From contig JAWKKV010000003.1 in the NCBI GenBank assembly GCA_041393015.1, positions 248,001 to 312,000 of the forward strand: DNA of 64,000 nt. Direction: 5' to 3'. Of the stretch, positions 17,601 through 25,952 are shown piece after piece. Under the pieces are notes generated by a model, which did not search any database, was not told the DNA's origin, and saw only the letters and a program-made list of their open reading frames with translations. A program made the position numbers and the translations under genes. Source of the DNA: JAGQYH01 sp041393015 (lineage in GTDB: Bacteria > Bacteroidota > Bacteroidia > Chitinophagales > JADIYW01). Numbering within the stretch: the stretch's first letter is position 1; the number at the start of each line of letters is the position of its first letter.

Positions 17601-20131
17601 CCAGTTCCCCCAAATACATCACATTCTCCCGCAGAGCCGATACCACCTGGTAATCCTGGTGCACCATTCGTTCCACCTTCACCATCTTCACCATTTCCAG
17701 CATTTCCCGATCTGATGATACAGTTTTTAATTACGAAACTATCACAATTAGCAATGAGAACGCCATAATTAGATTTTCCTCTTCCATCTGCTGTTTGTTG
17801 AGCAATTCCAGACATCGTTAATTCTAAATCGAATAAAGCCCAATTGTTAACACCATCAGCTATAATACCTACTCTGTGTCCTGTACTATTATCTATATCA
17901 ATAGGTTGAGAATTAATATTAATAATTGCTCTACCAGAAGCTGCATTTTTTCGCCAGTTATTACCGCCGCCATATTCAAATCCACCTTCAATAACTGTTT
18001 TATCTTTTAAGTTTATTTGTTGTAATGCAGGAACAGTATAGGTTTGTCCACCTAACAATCTAATGTGATAAGTATTTTCATCTACAACAGCAACCGCTTG
18101 GGCTAAATCCTTTTTTGGAGTAGTTGGGCCACCTTCATCTAAATCATCTCCATTAATAGGGTCAACATGAATATAGCCGCAACTTTCAGGTGCAATTTTA
18201 ACTCTACATCTAACTGTTCTTTTAGATTGCGAACAACCATTGTAATAAATATCGCAAGTTGCATATACAAACTGTCCAATCCATGTAGGATCTGTTGGCA
18301 TTGTTATAGAAGCGGTGTAATCATCACCGTTTGGATAAGTAATGGTTGTTGGAATTAGAATGCCGTTAGGCTTTTGTAAGGTCCAAACAATGCTGTCATA
18401 ATTAACAAATGAACCTTCTTGTGGAGGAGTCGGTAGATAGAAATTGTGAATCGATCCACCAAATACTGCAGTATTACAAACGGCACTGTTAATCTCTGGA
18501 GTAAATGGGAAATAAGTTACTCTTACACATTCTGAATAGCTTTCAGAAAAACCTTCTCCTGAGCTAGATTGACTTCCATCACCATTTCTATTGGTGACTT
18601 TTAATCTGTAAATTCGAGTACCTCTTGTTTGTGGAGGTGTGAAAGTAGGACAAACTTCTCCTCCTAAATTTTGCCATTCGAGATCAGGGCCACAAAAACC
18701 ATTCGGATCGGTATCAGGCCCTGTAGCTTCTATAGCTCTTTGCCATTGATAATAATAGGCGTTTGTCTGATTACTATATATCGTAGTGGATTCATCAAGC
18801 GCACAAAGTGTTCTGTCAAATTTTGTACCGGTACCGTAGTTACCGCCATCTGCTATGGAAACCACCGGATCTGCATATGTCCATTTATATTCTACACCCA
18901 CTGTCCAGTTAGAGTTATTAGAACTGGACATTCTAACCGGAAGGTTTATACCATTCCAGGTATTGGGAACACTATTTCTCCAATTCAAGGAAGCTGAAGC
19001 CGCTGCAAAAATATCATCGTTATTGGTACATCCTGTATTGTATTGATCTGAAGGACCGCAACCATCATCTTCCCATAACTCAAACTCTAAATCTACTTTG
19101 TAAAAACCACTGTCATTGGCAGTGTAATTCCAAGTTAAATTATTGGTTAATGGACCATAACTTACCCATCCAGGCCCACCGGTTGATCTTTCAGGACCAA
19201 CTACCCATGGACTAAAACTTGCAGATAAGTTGTCTTTTGCTCTATATCTTAATCTCAATTCTTCATTTCCAAAACTAGGACCACAATAGAAACTAGCATC
19301 GTAGTCGCTATCACTCCAAACTCTAGTGATTCTAGCTTGTAAATTTATTGGGCCATCTTTATAAACTTTTTCTGGTTGTGTTTCTTCATCGAAACATGTA
19401 GCGGGAAAATTTTTAACCCAATCCCACTGGTAAGCAAACATTACAGATATTTTTTCATCACTTGAGAATAATCCAGAATTCTCTACATGGTCTCCAATCA
19501 AATAACCAACTTCACCCGGAGCGGTAGCTCTAAAAGAGACGTTGGTGTTTTTCCAAACGGCATTAACAATATGGTTGTCGTCACCATCTAAACACAATTC
19601 TAATGGATTTAGTGTAAATATGTTTTGTGGTTGGTAAATAGGCCATAACAAATCATTAAATGCCCCACCAAAATTACATCCATCTTTTTCGTAATACTCT
19701 CCAATTTTCCATCCAAAATCTGCCGGAACTTGTTTGCCATTAAATGTTCTATCGTATATTTTTCGACCTTTTGTAGCGGGGTCTTCTTTTGGGAAAAATA
19801 GATCGGCTAGACCACCTAAGAATATAACATCCGCATCATTCATATCCATCCAATGGTTGGAACCTTCGCCTTCAAAATACATAGTTAAACCTCCACGTGA
19901 ATATTCAAATCCACCACTCCCATTGGGAACTCTTACTTGGATGTCTTTAAATACATGGTCTGCTCCGGAACCACCTTGGAAATTATCTTCCCAGCAACTC
20001 GCGTTAGCCCATAGTTTATGAATCCACACTCTTAAACGAATGCCTCCGTCATTTAAAGTTTGTGCCTCAATTACATTGTTAAAACACAAAATTAAACCTA
20101 AAAATAGAATAAGTTTTTTGAAGAAATTCAT
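11621..20131 (-). CDS. Giant T9SS-exported adhesin with Gly-rich tract and 41-residue repeats
   Basis: 2836 residues. Order of parts: a signal peptide (residues 1-23); an N-terminal region rich in Trp and aromatic residues, with Ig/PKD-like segments (1-650); a DUF1565/beta-helix-like part beginning YIHVDPINGDDLDEGG; a very Gly-rich tract (about 810-1100); more Ig-like segments with the phrases GGDGNYTYLWQ and GGNGSFNYLW (1250-1620); about 25 tandem 41-residue repeats (about 1673-2693); and a C-terminal gliding-motility-associated (T9SS type B) domain with FTPNNDGVNDVF and WDGTFKNKPVNSGIF. It is inferred to be exported by T9SS and anchored at the surface, probably for adhesion or gliding. It sits between a small exported protein and its PorP/SprF-like partner. 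Confidence 0.93.
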   Translation of the reverse strand: MNFFKKLILFLGLILCFNNVIEAQTLNDGGIRLRVWIHKLWANASCWEDNFQGGSGADHVFKDIQVRVPNGSGGFEYSRGGLTMYFEGEGSNHWMDMNDADVIFLGGLADLFFPKEDPATKGRKIYDRTFNGKQVPADFGWKIGEYYEKDGCNFGGAFNDLLWPIYQPQNIFTLNPLELCLDGDDNHIVNAVWKNTNVSFRATAPGEVGYLIGDHVENSGLFSSDEKISVMFAYQWDWVKNFPATCFDEETQPEKVYKDGPINLQARITRVWSDSDYDASFYCGPSFGNEELRLRYRAKDNLSASFSPWVVGPERSTGGPGWVSYGPLTNNLTWNYTANDSGFYKVDLEFELWEDDGCGPSDQYNTGCTNNDDIFAAASASLNWRNSVPNTWNGINLPVRMSSSNNSNWTVGVEYKWTYADPVVSIADGGNYGTGTKFDRTLCALDESTTIYSNQTNAYYYQWQRAIEATGPDTDPNGFCGPDLEWQNLGGEVCPTFTPPQTRGTRIYRLKVTNRNGDGSQSSSGEGFSESYSECVRVTYFPFTPEINSAVCNTAVFGGSIHNFYLPTPPQEGSFVNYDSIVWTLQKPNGILIPTTITYPNGDDYTASITMPTDPTWIGQFVYATCDIYYNGCSQSKRTVRCRVKIAPESCGYIHVDPINGDDLDEGGPTTPKKDLAQAVAVVDENTYHIRLLGGQTYTVPALQQINLKDKTVIEGGFEYGGGNNWRKNAASGRAIININSQPIDIDNSTGHRVGIIADGVNNWALFDLELTMSGIAQQTADGRGKSNYGVLIANCDSFVIKNCIIRSGNAGNGEDGEGGTNGAPGLPGGIGSAGECDVFGGTGSGGAGGAGAAAVGTGIRQGGRGGNGARGGDGFLTGWNYGGYGSTGSRGASGNANGGAGGAGGITSGGSEGNGGGGSVGSTGTIGSGYALGDRPATAVPTGKYFIPNNNAENGQDGYGGGGGGGGAGGNGQGGVSLHDGGWGGSGGGSGGQGGTGGTGAKGGGSSIAIYQYNSTNGEVDNVSLITGNAGQGGRGGDGGNGGNGGLGGPWNNNSSCEGGNGGQGGRGGSGGNGGRGRDGANGYKWDYYIVGGGGTQNWPGSAVNNTNVVTVNYFQGCTYSEIEIKKQANATWQAFDVGGFYVDDLTDGISSYNNTNNTALIYYDSTELGDKDITTNFETYSNYIYIERERDRPIIENFGNRDTLIFCGGGDLDLASTIVSASQTEVIEWYIQRISGPSCTIPGSGPCAVSGANISPFPFNDDVEDPGTISFPVVGTEAITYQIKLRVLDRCCGWSVPVYKYIIVAPEQSVNEIFEPVPNEFCSSAVNPSIIDGSTITGGDGNPQYQWQINVNDSIWLNAGGNDTIEDYDPPLLTIVNGLSTYYEFRRIATGICDADTSNSVVIILNPGIENNFIIDTSSLCTDNTIELFGSAPTGGDGNYTYLWQIAYGAVPGTWLPAQAPNDGIDHTEVPSPEFPAGSIINFRRIITSLDGLCNDTSNVVPITIYEKIENNEITSDDNITYCFGDYDPGMITATAPPTLTGGNGSFNYLWLYNPNGIGFMLAPGDSSNINYSPGTLQIIGNLPTTYQFVRGVNSDGCSTFSDTITITIAPSPEADTIPTSICDGSSYLLPSGHQIIPSDQQIYFDTIPGSSCDSLIAFEFSLTETFSTTILATTCNPIDTGTQVSTIQSSLGCDSTITTITSLLPTYDIQIAATSCNPADTGISVTSLTNYFGCDSIVTTMTALLPSYDIQLTGTSCSPSDTGYIVNNLTSSLGCDSVITTYNTLLPSYDITINEDICFGFPGTQIFNYTTIEGCDSTVRVVKTLISGYDIQVADESCSPADTGSVVNNFTASNGCDSVVTVTTSLIENYDIQITATSCNPADTGVLVNNFTSSLGCDSTITTTTTLLESYNILITESSCNPADTGTVVNNLSSSLGCDSTITVSTLLSETYNIQVALESCNPADTGTTVNNLTSSLGCDSTVTTTISLLESYNIQITAESCNPADTGTAVVNLTSSLGCDSTVTTTTSLVQSYDIQIVETSCNPADTGSIVNNLTSSLGCDSTVTTTTTLNPSYDIQIIGESCNPSDTGSVVNNLTSSLGCDSIVTTITTLIPTYDILLAEQSCNPADTGSVVNNFTSSLGCDSTVTTTTSLLESYNIQITAESCNPADTGIAVANFTSSLGCDSIVTTQTTLLEAFDIQINAESCSPADTGTVVNNLTSSLGCDSTVTVSTTLVESYNVQINDGSCNPADTGVVVNNFTSSLGCDSTVTIVTSLIPTINVLITETSCNPVDTGTTVTNLTSSLGCDSIVTNIITLIESYNIQISESSCSSSDTGTVVNNFTSTLGCDSTVTIITSLNPSYNVQLTEESCNPSDTGVIVNNFTTSLGCDSIVSVTTTLIESYNIEITNESCSPADTGIIVTNLTSSLGCDSTVTSITSLIESYDIQIADESCNPADTGTFITSLISVDGCDSVVTSTISLIASYDIQVNDESCNPSDTGTFVTNLTSIEGCDSTVTTTVVLIESYDIFILEESCNPADTGVVIQTLTSEAGCDSIVSTFTVLIESYEVSFELESCNPSDTGVIVNNLSTTQGCDSTVTITTTLVPSYDIVVNLESCLPADTGVNIETFISEFGCDSIVTSFTTLIDAYNIQLANESCNPADTGIVVEALTSINGCDSTVTTTTALISGPEIFIIDTLIPGEDYILPDGSVTNEPGEYSTVILLTNGCDSTINITLVEDIDLMFDIPTVFTPNNDGVNDVFYIYTNYTDINSFEMTLFDRIGELVYSSDNIEEGWDGTFKNKPVNSGIFIVVIKMQVGVEEEIKLVQSVKLVR
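12053..15115 (-). repeat. About 25 tandem 123-bp repeats inside the adhesin gene
   Basis: Each unit encodes 41 residues with the core SCNPADTG, then NNLTSSLGCDSTVT and TTSLLESYN. I count 25 units; 24 keep the first Cys and the DTG, and unit 4 is divergent (ICFGFPGTQ). The two Cys are about 18 residues apart in every canonical unit, which would allow one disulfide per unit. The GCDS half matches a phrase common in Bacteroidota surface proteins; the CNPADTG half is unusual. Units near 20-24 (toward 12.1-12.7 kb) are more diverged than the central ones, which suggests recent central expansion. Plus-strand open frames here are by-products of the period. Confidence 0.93.
16831..17706 (-). repeat. 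Gly-rich low-complexity tract inside the adhesin gene
   Basis: About 290 residues dominated by GG, GGx and GGNGG triplets (for example GGGGGGGGAGGNGQGG), broken by short non-Gly islands such as NSTNGEVDNVSLITG that resemble beta-helix rungs (VLIANCDSFVIKNCIIRSGN lies just before it). GC content here is visibly higher than in the surroundings because of GGN codons. Gly-rich insertions in right-handed beta-helix surface proteins are known in several phyla; here it probably forms an extended or loop-rich segment. Confidence 0.85.
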
Positions 20132-20140
20132 TGTAAGTTT

Positions 20141-20728
20141 TTAATTGGCTTGAATTAGTTTTAACTGACCTTTTACATCTATTAATGTAAGATTCATGAT
20201 TCGAATAACATTGCCATTTTGTAAGAGATGGATTTTTACATTTGCTGATTTGCTCACTCGCATATTGGGGTCAGGACTTATATTGATTTTGGAATCAGCC
20301 ATTAGAACTGACTCAATGTTTTTTAAACCATAATCAAAGTTCATTTTTGCTTCAATAGCCCAAGATTCTATTTTATTGTAGAATTCTTCTCTCGACATTT
20401 GTTGCAATACTTCTTCTGTAAAGACAAATTGGTCAGCCCAATATCTAAGGTCTTCTTCGGTCATCATAAATTGATCAAAGGTAGATTTAGATACTTTTTG
20501 TTTTAGATAACCATTGGTTTGATTGGTAAAATCCAACACTTTAAAGTACATCTCGTCTTTGGAATCAAAACCTTGATCAATTCTTCTTAAGCCTGTTGAT
20601 TGACTATATCCGTTTGAAAAGATTAAACATGTTGAAATAAAAATTAATAGATAGAATTTCCCCATAAAATTTGTCTTTAAGACGTAACTAAACAATTTAC
20701 TTAAAGGGGCTTTTAAGTTCTTTATCAT
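20141..20728 (-). CDS. Small exported protein heading the adhesin operon
   Basis: 195 residues, or 174 if the second ATG (complement of 20663-20665) is the true start; that start gives a clean signal peptide MGKFYLLIFISTCLIFSNGY. The mature part is charged and alpha-helical in the middle (MTEEDLRYWADQFVFTEEVL) with a beta-like end (NVKIHLLQNGNVIRIMNLTL). No family recognised. It ends 9 bp before the adhesin start on the same strand, and a promoter-like sequence lies just upstream, so it is the first gene of a three-gene operon with the adhesin and PorP/SprF-like genes. A periplasmic helper of the adhesin is possible but unproven. Confidence 0.75.
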   Translation of the reverse strand: MIKNLKAPLSKLFSYVLKTNFMGKFYLLIFISTCLIFSNGYSQSTGLRRIDQGFDSKDEMYFKVLDFTNQTNGYLKQKVSKSTFDQFMMTEEDLRYWADQFVFTEEVLQQMSREEFYNKIESWAIEAKMNFDYGLKNIESVLMADSKINISPDPNMRVSKSANVKIHLLQNGNVIRIMNLTLIDVKGQLKLIQAN

Positions 20729-21073
20729 TGATGATAAAACCTCATTGATGATATACCTAATAAATATAATTCAATAAGATTTATCTCTCAAATATAAGTA
20801 AGTTATAATAATTTATAGGTAGTTATTATCAAGGATAATATTTCATGTAAAAACGTTGCATTTTCATTAGGATATGGACAAAGATAGAAGAGTAGATGCC
20901 TTAATAAAATGGCATAAATTTTAGATCTTCTTTATAACTAAAGAGTTAAGAAAGTAATGATATTTTTGATTCGTTAAAAAGCGTTTTGATTTGTTGTTTA
21001 TTCAGTAAATATTACTTTTTTGAATAAATCAACAAACGCTTCTCACTTATCTTTCCATATGGAAATGATTGAG
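20729..21073. other. 345-bp intergenic region between two minus-strand units
   Basis: It holds the promoter-like sequence at 20761-20792. The rest, up to the thiolase stop, is AT-rich with no convincing small gene (the longest plus-strand frame from an ATG near 20875 has 16 codons), no strong hairpin and no repeat seen elsewhere in the window. Confidence 0.6.
20761..20792 (-). promoter_or_regulatory. Promoter of the adhesin operon
   Basis: On the minus strand, TTTG (20792-20789) is followed by 20 bp and TATATTTA (20768-20761), close to the Bacteroidota consensus TTTG-N19-TAnnTTTG. It lies about 35 bp upstream of the first ATG of the operon. Confidence 0.55.
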
Positions 21074-22252
21074 TTAAATCTTCTCGATAACTACTGCAGA
21101 AGCTCCACCGCCGCCATTGCAAATTCCGGCAACTCCAATCTTTCCATTTTTATGTTTTAAAACAGAAGTTAAAGTGGCTAAAATTCTTGCTCCGGAAGCA
21201 CCAATTGGATGACCTAAAGAAACAGCACCACCAAATACATTTACTTTGTCATGAGAAATATTTAAATCTTTCATGTTTGCTAATGCAACTACTGAGAAGG
21301 CTTCATTTATTTCGAAGAAATCAACATCTTGTACGGTTAAGCCTGCTTTTGCAAGTGCTTTTGGAATAGCTAAAGAAGGCGTTGTCGTAAACCAATCCGG
21401 CTCTTGCGAGGCATCGGCATAGCCAATAATTTTTGCAATTGGTTGTAATCCTAACTCATCTACTTTTGCTTTACTAGCTAATACAAATGCAGCAGCACCG
21501 TCATTAATTTTACTTGCATTAACCGCTGTAACGGTTCCTTCTTTTTCAAATGCAGGTCTTAGTGACGCTACTTTTTCGTATCTGATATTTTTGTATTCTT
21601 CATCTTCACTTACCACAACAGGCTCGCCTCTTCTTTGAGGCACTTCAACAGCCACTAGCTCATCATTAAAATATCCTTTACTGTAAGCTTCTTCCGCTCT
21701 TTTATAAGAAGAAATGGCATAAGCATCTTGATCTTCTCTACTGAACTCGTATTTTTTAGCACAAATTTCAGCGGTATTACCCATCATATATCCTTTATAA
21801 GGATCTTGTAAGCCATCTCTTACAATGGCATCGATTATTTCTCCATTGCCATATTTGATTCCTGTTCTTTGTTTTGGAAGATAAAATGGTGAACCACTCA
21901 TGCTTTCCATTCCACCGGCAACAGCAATATCTGCATCTCCTAAACGAATAGCTTGAGCAGCTAACATTACCGCTTTTAAACCTGAAGCACAAACTTTATT
22001 AATAGTAGTACAAGGTGTAGTTGGAGCAATTCCTGATTTTAAAGCAACTTGCTTGGCTGGTGCCTGACCTACATTAGCGGTAAGTACATTACCCATGAAA
22101 ACTTCATCTACTTGGTTGCCATTAATATTGGCGCGTTTTAAAGCCGCTGTAATAGCAGTTTTTCCAAGATCTAAAACATCAACTGTTGAAATTTTTCCAT
22201 TAAAACTTCCAATCGGCGTTCGGGCAACAGATACTATATATACTTCGTTCAT
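21074..22252 (-). CDS. Acetyl-CoA C-acetyltransferase (thiolase)
   Basis: 392 residues, normal for a biosynthetic-type thiolase, which condenses two acetyl-CoA or cleaves acetoacetyl-CoA. The nucleophile is C88 in NKVCASGLKAV, the general-base histidine is H348 in LGHPIGASG, and the second catalytic cysteine is C378 in CNGGGGASA. The start MNEVYIVSVARTPIGSF is typical. Close to AtoB/PhaA-type enzymes; the physiological direction cannot be told from the window because no partner genes adjoin it. Confidence 0.95.
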   Translation of the reverse strand: MNEVYIVSVARTPIGSFNGKISTVDVLDLGKTAITAALKRANINGNQVDEVFMGNVLTANVGQAPAKQVALKSGIAPTTPCTTINKVCASGLKAVMLAAQAIRLGDADIAVAGGMESMSGSPFYLPKQRTGIKYGNGEIIDAIVRDGLQDPYKGYMMGNTAEICAKKYEFSREDQDAYAISSYKRAEEAYSKGYFNDELVAVEVPQRRGEPVVVSEDEEYKNIRYEKVASLRPAFEKEGTVTAVNASKINDGAAAFVLASKAKVDELGLQPIAKIIGYADASQEPDWFTTTPSLAIPKALAKAGLTVQDVDFFEINEAFSVVALANMKDLNISHDKVNVFGGAVSLGHPIGASGARILATLTSVLKHKNGKIGVAGICNGGGGASAVVIEKI

Positions 22253-22278
22253 AATGTTGTGTAGTTTTTAATTGATTG

Positions 22279-22286
22279 CAAAAATA
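22279..22286 (-). promoter_or_regulatory. Possible -7 box of the thiolase gene
   Basis: TATTTTTG on the minus strand fits TAnnTTTG, 26 bp upstream of the ATG. No TTTG lies at the expected 19-bp spacing (the nearest is 12 bp away), so this is tentative. Confidence 0.35.
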
Positions 22287-22472
22287 CTATTCGAGTAACA
22301 AAAAAAGGAAGGATATAATTCAAAATTGCAATGGTAATTCAAAATTCACAAAATGAATGCACTTAAAATGCGTTAAAACCCAGAGTTATCTACAGAGTGT
22401 GAAGTGAAGCTTGGACAGTTTTTTTATACTTTTACCCTGACGAATTCTGTAATCCAATAAAATTGATAAATA

Positions 22473-24983
22473 ATGGCGAAAGCCAAAAGAAGAGCAAGTA
22501 AGGTAAGTACAAATAAAACAAAGCAAGATGAGCATTTGGATCCTTTTTTTACAAAGGAGAGAATAGGTAAGTTTTTTGGTTTTGGATTTGTGTTGTTGTC
22601 ACTGTTTTTAATGGTGGCATTTTTGTCGTATTTCTTTACTTGGAAACAAGACCAAGATAAAGTTTTAGAGGCTTCTTGGCAGTTGATTTTTAACAGAGAT
22701 CTACAAATAGCTAATCATCTAGGCAATTTAGGAGCCTTATTTGGCCATTTGTTTTTCTTCGATTTGTTTGGAATAGCCTCTTTCTTAGTGATTGGAATTT
22801 TAGGTGCGTTTGGAATTAATTTGGTGGCAGGTAAGAAAGTTTTGAAAGCTGGTATCATTACCATGCATGCCCTTTTTCTAATTATATGGATAGCGACATT
22901 TTGTGGTTTTTTAGCTGGAAATAATGCATTTCCATTTGCCGGTGGTTTAGGAGTTAATTTAAGTGGTTGGTTATCTGGAATCATTGGTGATATAGGTTTG
23001 GGAATACTCTTAGGGTTTTCAGGGATATTATATACTTACTATTTTATTGGGCGGCCTCAATTTCTTGCTAATATTGGAAGGAGACTTAAAGAAAAGTCGG
23101 AGAGAGAATCAACTGAGGATGCAGATGAGGATAATTTTGAAAAAGTAATGTATGATCTGAATGGAAACAAGATCGAGCCTAATAAGGATCCATTTACGCA
23201 TAGAAAGGATAAAACCTTTGAGAAAATTGAATTAGAAAATGAAATTGATTTATCTACAGATAATGATGTTGATGATAGCAATGAACCTTATTTAATTGAT
23301 AAAACAATCGATAAGGAAGAACCCAATGAAATAAAGTTGGAAACTAAAACAACTGCCTCTAGCTCCTCTAAAAAGGAAGAAGAAGAGGTAGAATTGGATA
23401 TTGAAAAAGTAAAGGAAGAAAAAATTGAATCTTCCAATGAGGTTACACACAAAGTAAGTGATATGCCTTATGATCCGACTTTAGATTTACCGGGATATAA
23501 ATTTCCAACATTAGATCTTTTAGAAGATCATGGTGAAGGCGAAATTCAAATCAATAAAGAAGAATTAGAGCAAAACAAGAATCAAATTATTGAAACGCTC
23601 AGCAATTACAATATTCAAATCTCTAAGATAAAAGCTACTGTTGGTCCAACTGTTACGCTATATGAAATTGTACCGGCTCCAGGAGTTAGAATTTCTAAAA
23701 TTAAAAACTTAGAAGATGATGTAGCGCTTAGTTTGGCGGCATTAGGTATTAGAATTATTGCTCCAATACCGGGCAAAGGAACCATAGGTATTGAAGTGCC
23801 AAACGAAAGGAAGTCTATTGTTTCAATGAAGTATATGCTAGCCTCTGAGAAATTCAGAAATAGCAATATGCAATTACCGATGGCTTTGGGTAAAACCATT
23901 ACCAACGAAATATATATTACCGATTTAGCTAAGATGCCACATTTATTAATGGCAGGTGCAACAGGTCAAGGTAAATCGGTTGGCTTAAATGCCATTTTAG
24001 TTTCCTTATTGTATTGGTGTCATCCATCAGAATTGAAATTTGTTTTAGTAGATCCTAAAAAGGTAGAGCTAAACATTTACAAGGCCATTGAAAAGCATTA
24101 CCTAGCTAAATTGCCTGGCGAAGATGAGCCAATCATCACGGACACTAAGAAGGTAATTCATACCTTAAATGCATTGTGTATTGAAATGGATGAACGGTAT
24201 GATCTTTTGAAAAATGCCAATGTTAGAAATCTTAGTGAGTACAACAAAAAGTTTAAATCGAGAAAACTCAACCCATTAAAAGGACATAGATTTTTACCAT
24301 TTATTGTTTTAGTGATTGATGAGTTTGCTGATTTGATGATGACAGCCGGAAAAGAAGTGGAAATGCCAATAGCAAGATTAGCACAATTAGCAAGAGCGAT
24401 TGGAATTCATTTAGTAATTGCTACACAGCGTCCATCTGTAAACATTATTACAGGAGTTATTAAAGCCAACTTCCCGGGAAGAATGGCATTTAAGGTAACG
24501 TCAAAAGTAGATTCAAGAACTATTTTAGATGCTAGTGGTGCCGATCAATTGATTGGTAGAGGAGACTTGCTATTATCCATCAACGGTAATATAGTAAGGT
24601 TACAATGCCCATTTGTAGATACACCGGAAGTAGACGAGATTGTTAAATTTATTGGCGATCAGAGAGGCTATGAAGAAGCGTTTATGTTACCGGAATACAT
24701 TGATCCAAAAGATGAAAGCAATAGAATGGGGGAAGATCCACTAGAAGATATTGATCCATTGTTTGAAGATGCTGCAAGATTAATTGTACAACATCAACAA
24801 GGTTCTACTTCATTAATTCAACGTAGAATGAAACTAGGATACAATAGAGCCGGGCGTATTATGGATCAATTGGAAGCTGCAGGAATAGTAGGGCCGAATG
24901 CGGGAAGCAAAGCCAGAGATGTTTTATTTCCTGATGAGTACGAGTTGGAACGCTTTTTGCAACAAATGCAAGAAGGCGTATAA
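22473..24983 (+). CDS. ftsK: FtsK/SpoIIIE-family DNA translocase
   Basis: 836 residues. The N-terminal 200 residues carry four to five membrane helices that anchor the protein at the division septum. A highly charged linker rich in Glu, Asp and Lys covers about 205-335. The motor follows: an alpha-domain (LDLPGYKFPTLDLL), Walker A in GATGQGKSVGLNA near residue 495, and Walker B in VLVIDEFADLM near 611. The winged-helix gamma domain that reads KOPS-like sites is at the C-terminus (LIQRRMKLGYNRAGRIMDQL). It pumps chromosome ends to the septum and activates dimer resolution. The LolA-like gene starts 27 bp downstream, an arrangement common in Bacteroidota. Confidence 0.96.
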   Translation: MAKAKRRASKVSTNKTKQDEHLDPFFTKERIGKFFGFGFVLLSLFLMVAFLSYFFTWKQDQDKVLEASWQLIFNRDLQIANHLGNLGALFGHLFFFDLFGIASFLVIGILGAFGINLVAGKKVLKAGIITMHALFLIIWIATFCGFLAGNNAFPFAGGLGVNLSGWLSGIIGDIGLGILLGFSGILYTYYFIGRPQFLANIGRRLKEKSERESTEDADEDNFEKVMYDLNGNKIEPNKDPFTHRKDKTFEKIELENEIDLSTDNDVDDSNEPYLIDKTIDKEEPNEIKLETKTTASSSSKKEEEEVELDIEKVKEEKIESSNEVTHKVSDMPYDPTLDLPGYKFPTLDLLEDHGEGEIQINKEELEQNKNQIIETLSNYNIQISKIKATVGPTVTLYEIVPAPGVRISKIKNLEDDVALSLAALGIRIIAPIPGKGTIGIEVPNERKSIVSMKYMLASEKFRNSNMQLPMALGKTITNEIYITDLAKMPHLLMAGATGQGKSVGLNAILVSLLYWCHPSELKFVLVDPKKVELNIYKAIEKHYLAKLPGEDEPIITDTKKVIHTLNALCIEMDERYDLLKNANVRNLSEYNKKFKSRKLNPLKGHRFLPFIVLVIDEFADLMMTAGKEVEMPIARLAQLARAIGIHLVIATQRPSVNIITGVIKANFPGRMAFKVTSKVDSRTILDASGADQLIGRGDLLLSINGNIVRLQCPFVDTPEVDEIVKFIGDQRGYEEAFMLPEYIDPKDESNRMGEDPLEDIDPLFEDAARLIVQHQQGSTSLIQRRMKLGYNRAGRIMDQLEAAGIVGPNAGSKARDVLFPDEYELERFLQQMQEGV

Positions 24984-25010
24984 AAGCCAATAAAAAATCA
25001 AAGTAATAAC

Positions 25011-25664
25011 ATGATAAAACTCATAATAATTAGCTTATTTAGCATGTTTGCGTTGCAGAATCCTGAGGTGCCAATGGTACAAAGCGACCCCAAAGCAAAG
25101 GTAATTTTAGACAAAACAAGTGCCACATTTAAGCAATTAAAAAACTTAAAGGCAGATTTAGAAATCTCAATCGAGAGCCCTGATCAAAGCCCATTTTTAC
25201 AAAAAGCAGTTGTCTATATTGAAGGACAAAATTTTAGATTGGAATTGCCGGATGAAGTAATTATCTGCGACAACAAAAGTATTTGGAGATATCTTAAAGA
25301 TATGAATGAAGTGCAGATCAGTGATTATGAACCAGGCGATGACGAGATCACTCCAACCAATATTTTCAATATTTATGAGAACGATTTCTATTATCAATAT
25401 GCTGAAGAAGTAACAGAAAATGGTAAAAAATATCATGCTGTTGACTTAACGCCTTTTGATAAAGAGAAAAGTTATTTTAAAGTTAGAGTATGGGTGAGTG
25501 CTGCAGATAACTTCATTCATAAAATGAAAGTATTCGATAAAAATGGAACGCGCTATACTTATTCTATCGCCAACTTAAGCAAGGATACAATATTAAAAAC
25601 GACTACCTTTCAATTCAATAAAGCTGATTATCCGAATATTCATATTGAGGATTTGAGGTTTTAA
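25011..25664 (+). CDS. LolA-like outer-membrane lipoprotein carrier protein
   Basis: 217 residues with an N-terminal hydrophobic signal (MIKLIIISLFSMFALQ). The body fits the LolA half-barrel: DPKAKVILDKTSATFKQLKN, then VYIEGQNFRLELPDEVIICD, WRYLKDMNEVQISDYEP and VRVWVSAADNFIHKMKVFD. LolA ferries lipoproteins across the periplasm to the outer membrane; the Bacteroidota versions are divergent. It is in a probable two-gene operon with ftsK. Confidence 0.88.
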   Translation: MIKLIIISLFSMFALQNPEVPMVQSDPKAKVILDKTSATFKQLKNLKADLEISIESPDQSPFLQKAVVYIEGQNFRLELPDEVIICDNKSIWRYLKDMNEVQISDYEPGDDEITPTNIFNIYENDFYYQYAEEVTENGKKYHAVDLTPFDKEKSYFKVRVWVSAADNFIHKMKVFDKNGTRYTYSIANLSKDTILKTTTFQFNKADYPNIHIEDLRF

Positions 25665-25698
25665 GAAAGTTCAAGTTCAAACACAGATTCAAATCTAA

Positions 25699-25830
25699 GT
25701 CGTTATTAAGAAGGATTCTAATTTTGACGGAAATTAGAGCGACATGGCAATCTGTTATGGTTTTGGCATTGCTTTAATTGTACAGATTACTCCGTCATTC
25801 TTAATCGTTATCACGATTTGAATTTCTCGT
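25699..25830. repeat. Degenerate palindromic intergenic repeat (GCAATCTG type)
   Basis: The left arm contains GCGACATGGCAATCTGT and the right arm ACAGATTACTCCGTC, with outer arms ATTAAGAA and TTCTTAAT, so the whole is an imperfect palindrome. It shares CGAC-T-GCAATCT and GATTACTC with the element at 42502-42640. Both look like decayed copies of the intergenic repeat family with GACGTGGCAATCT that is widespread in Bacteroidota genomes. Confidence 0.55.
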
Positions 25831-25952
25831 AAAATCGGATAAAGCAAATTACCATTTCATTATTTAGAATTAGCACAGTCAACTAATTAAAAGACTTTCC
25901 TTAAAATTACAATGCGCGCATTGAATTATAGCGTAGCATTAAAATCAATAAT

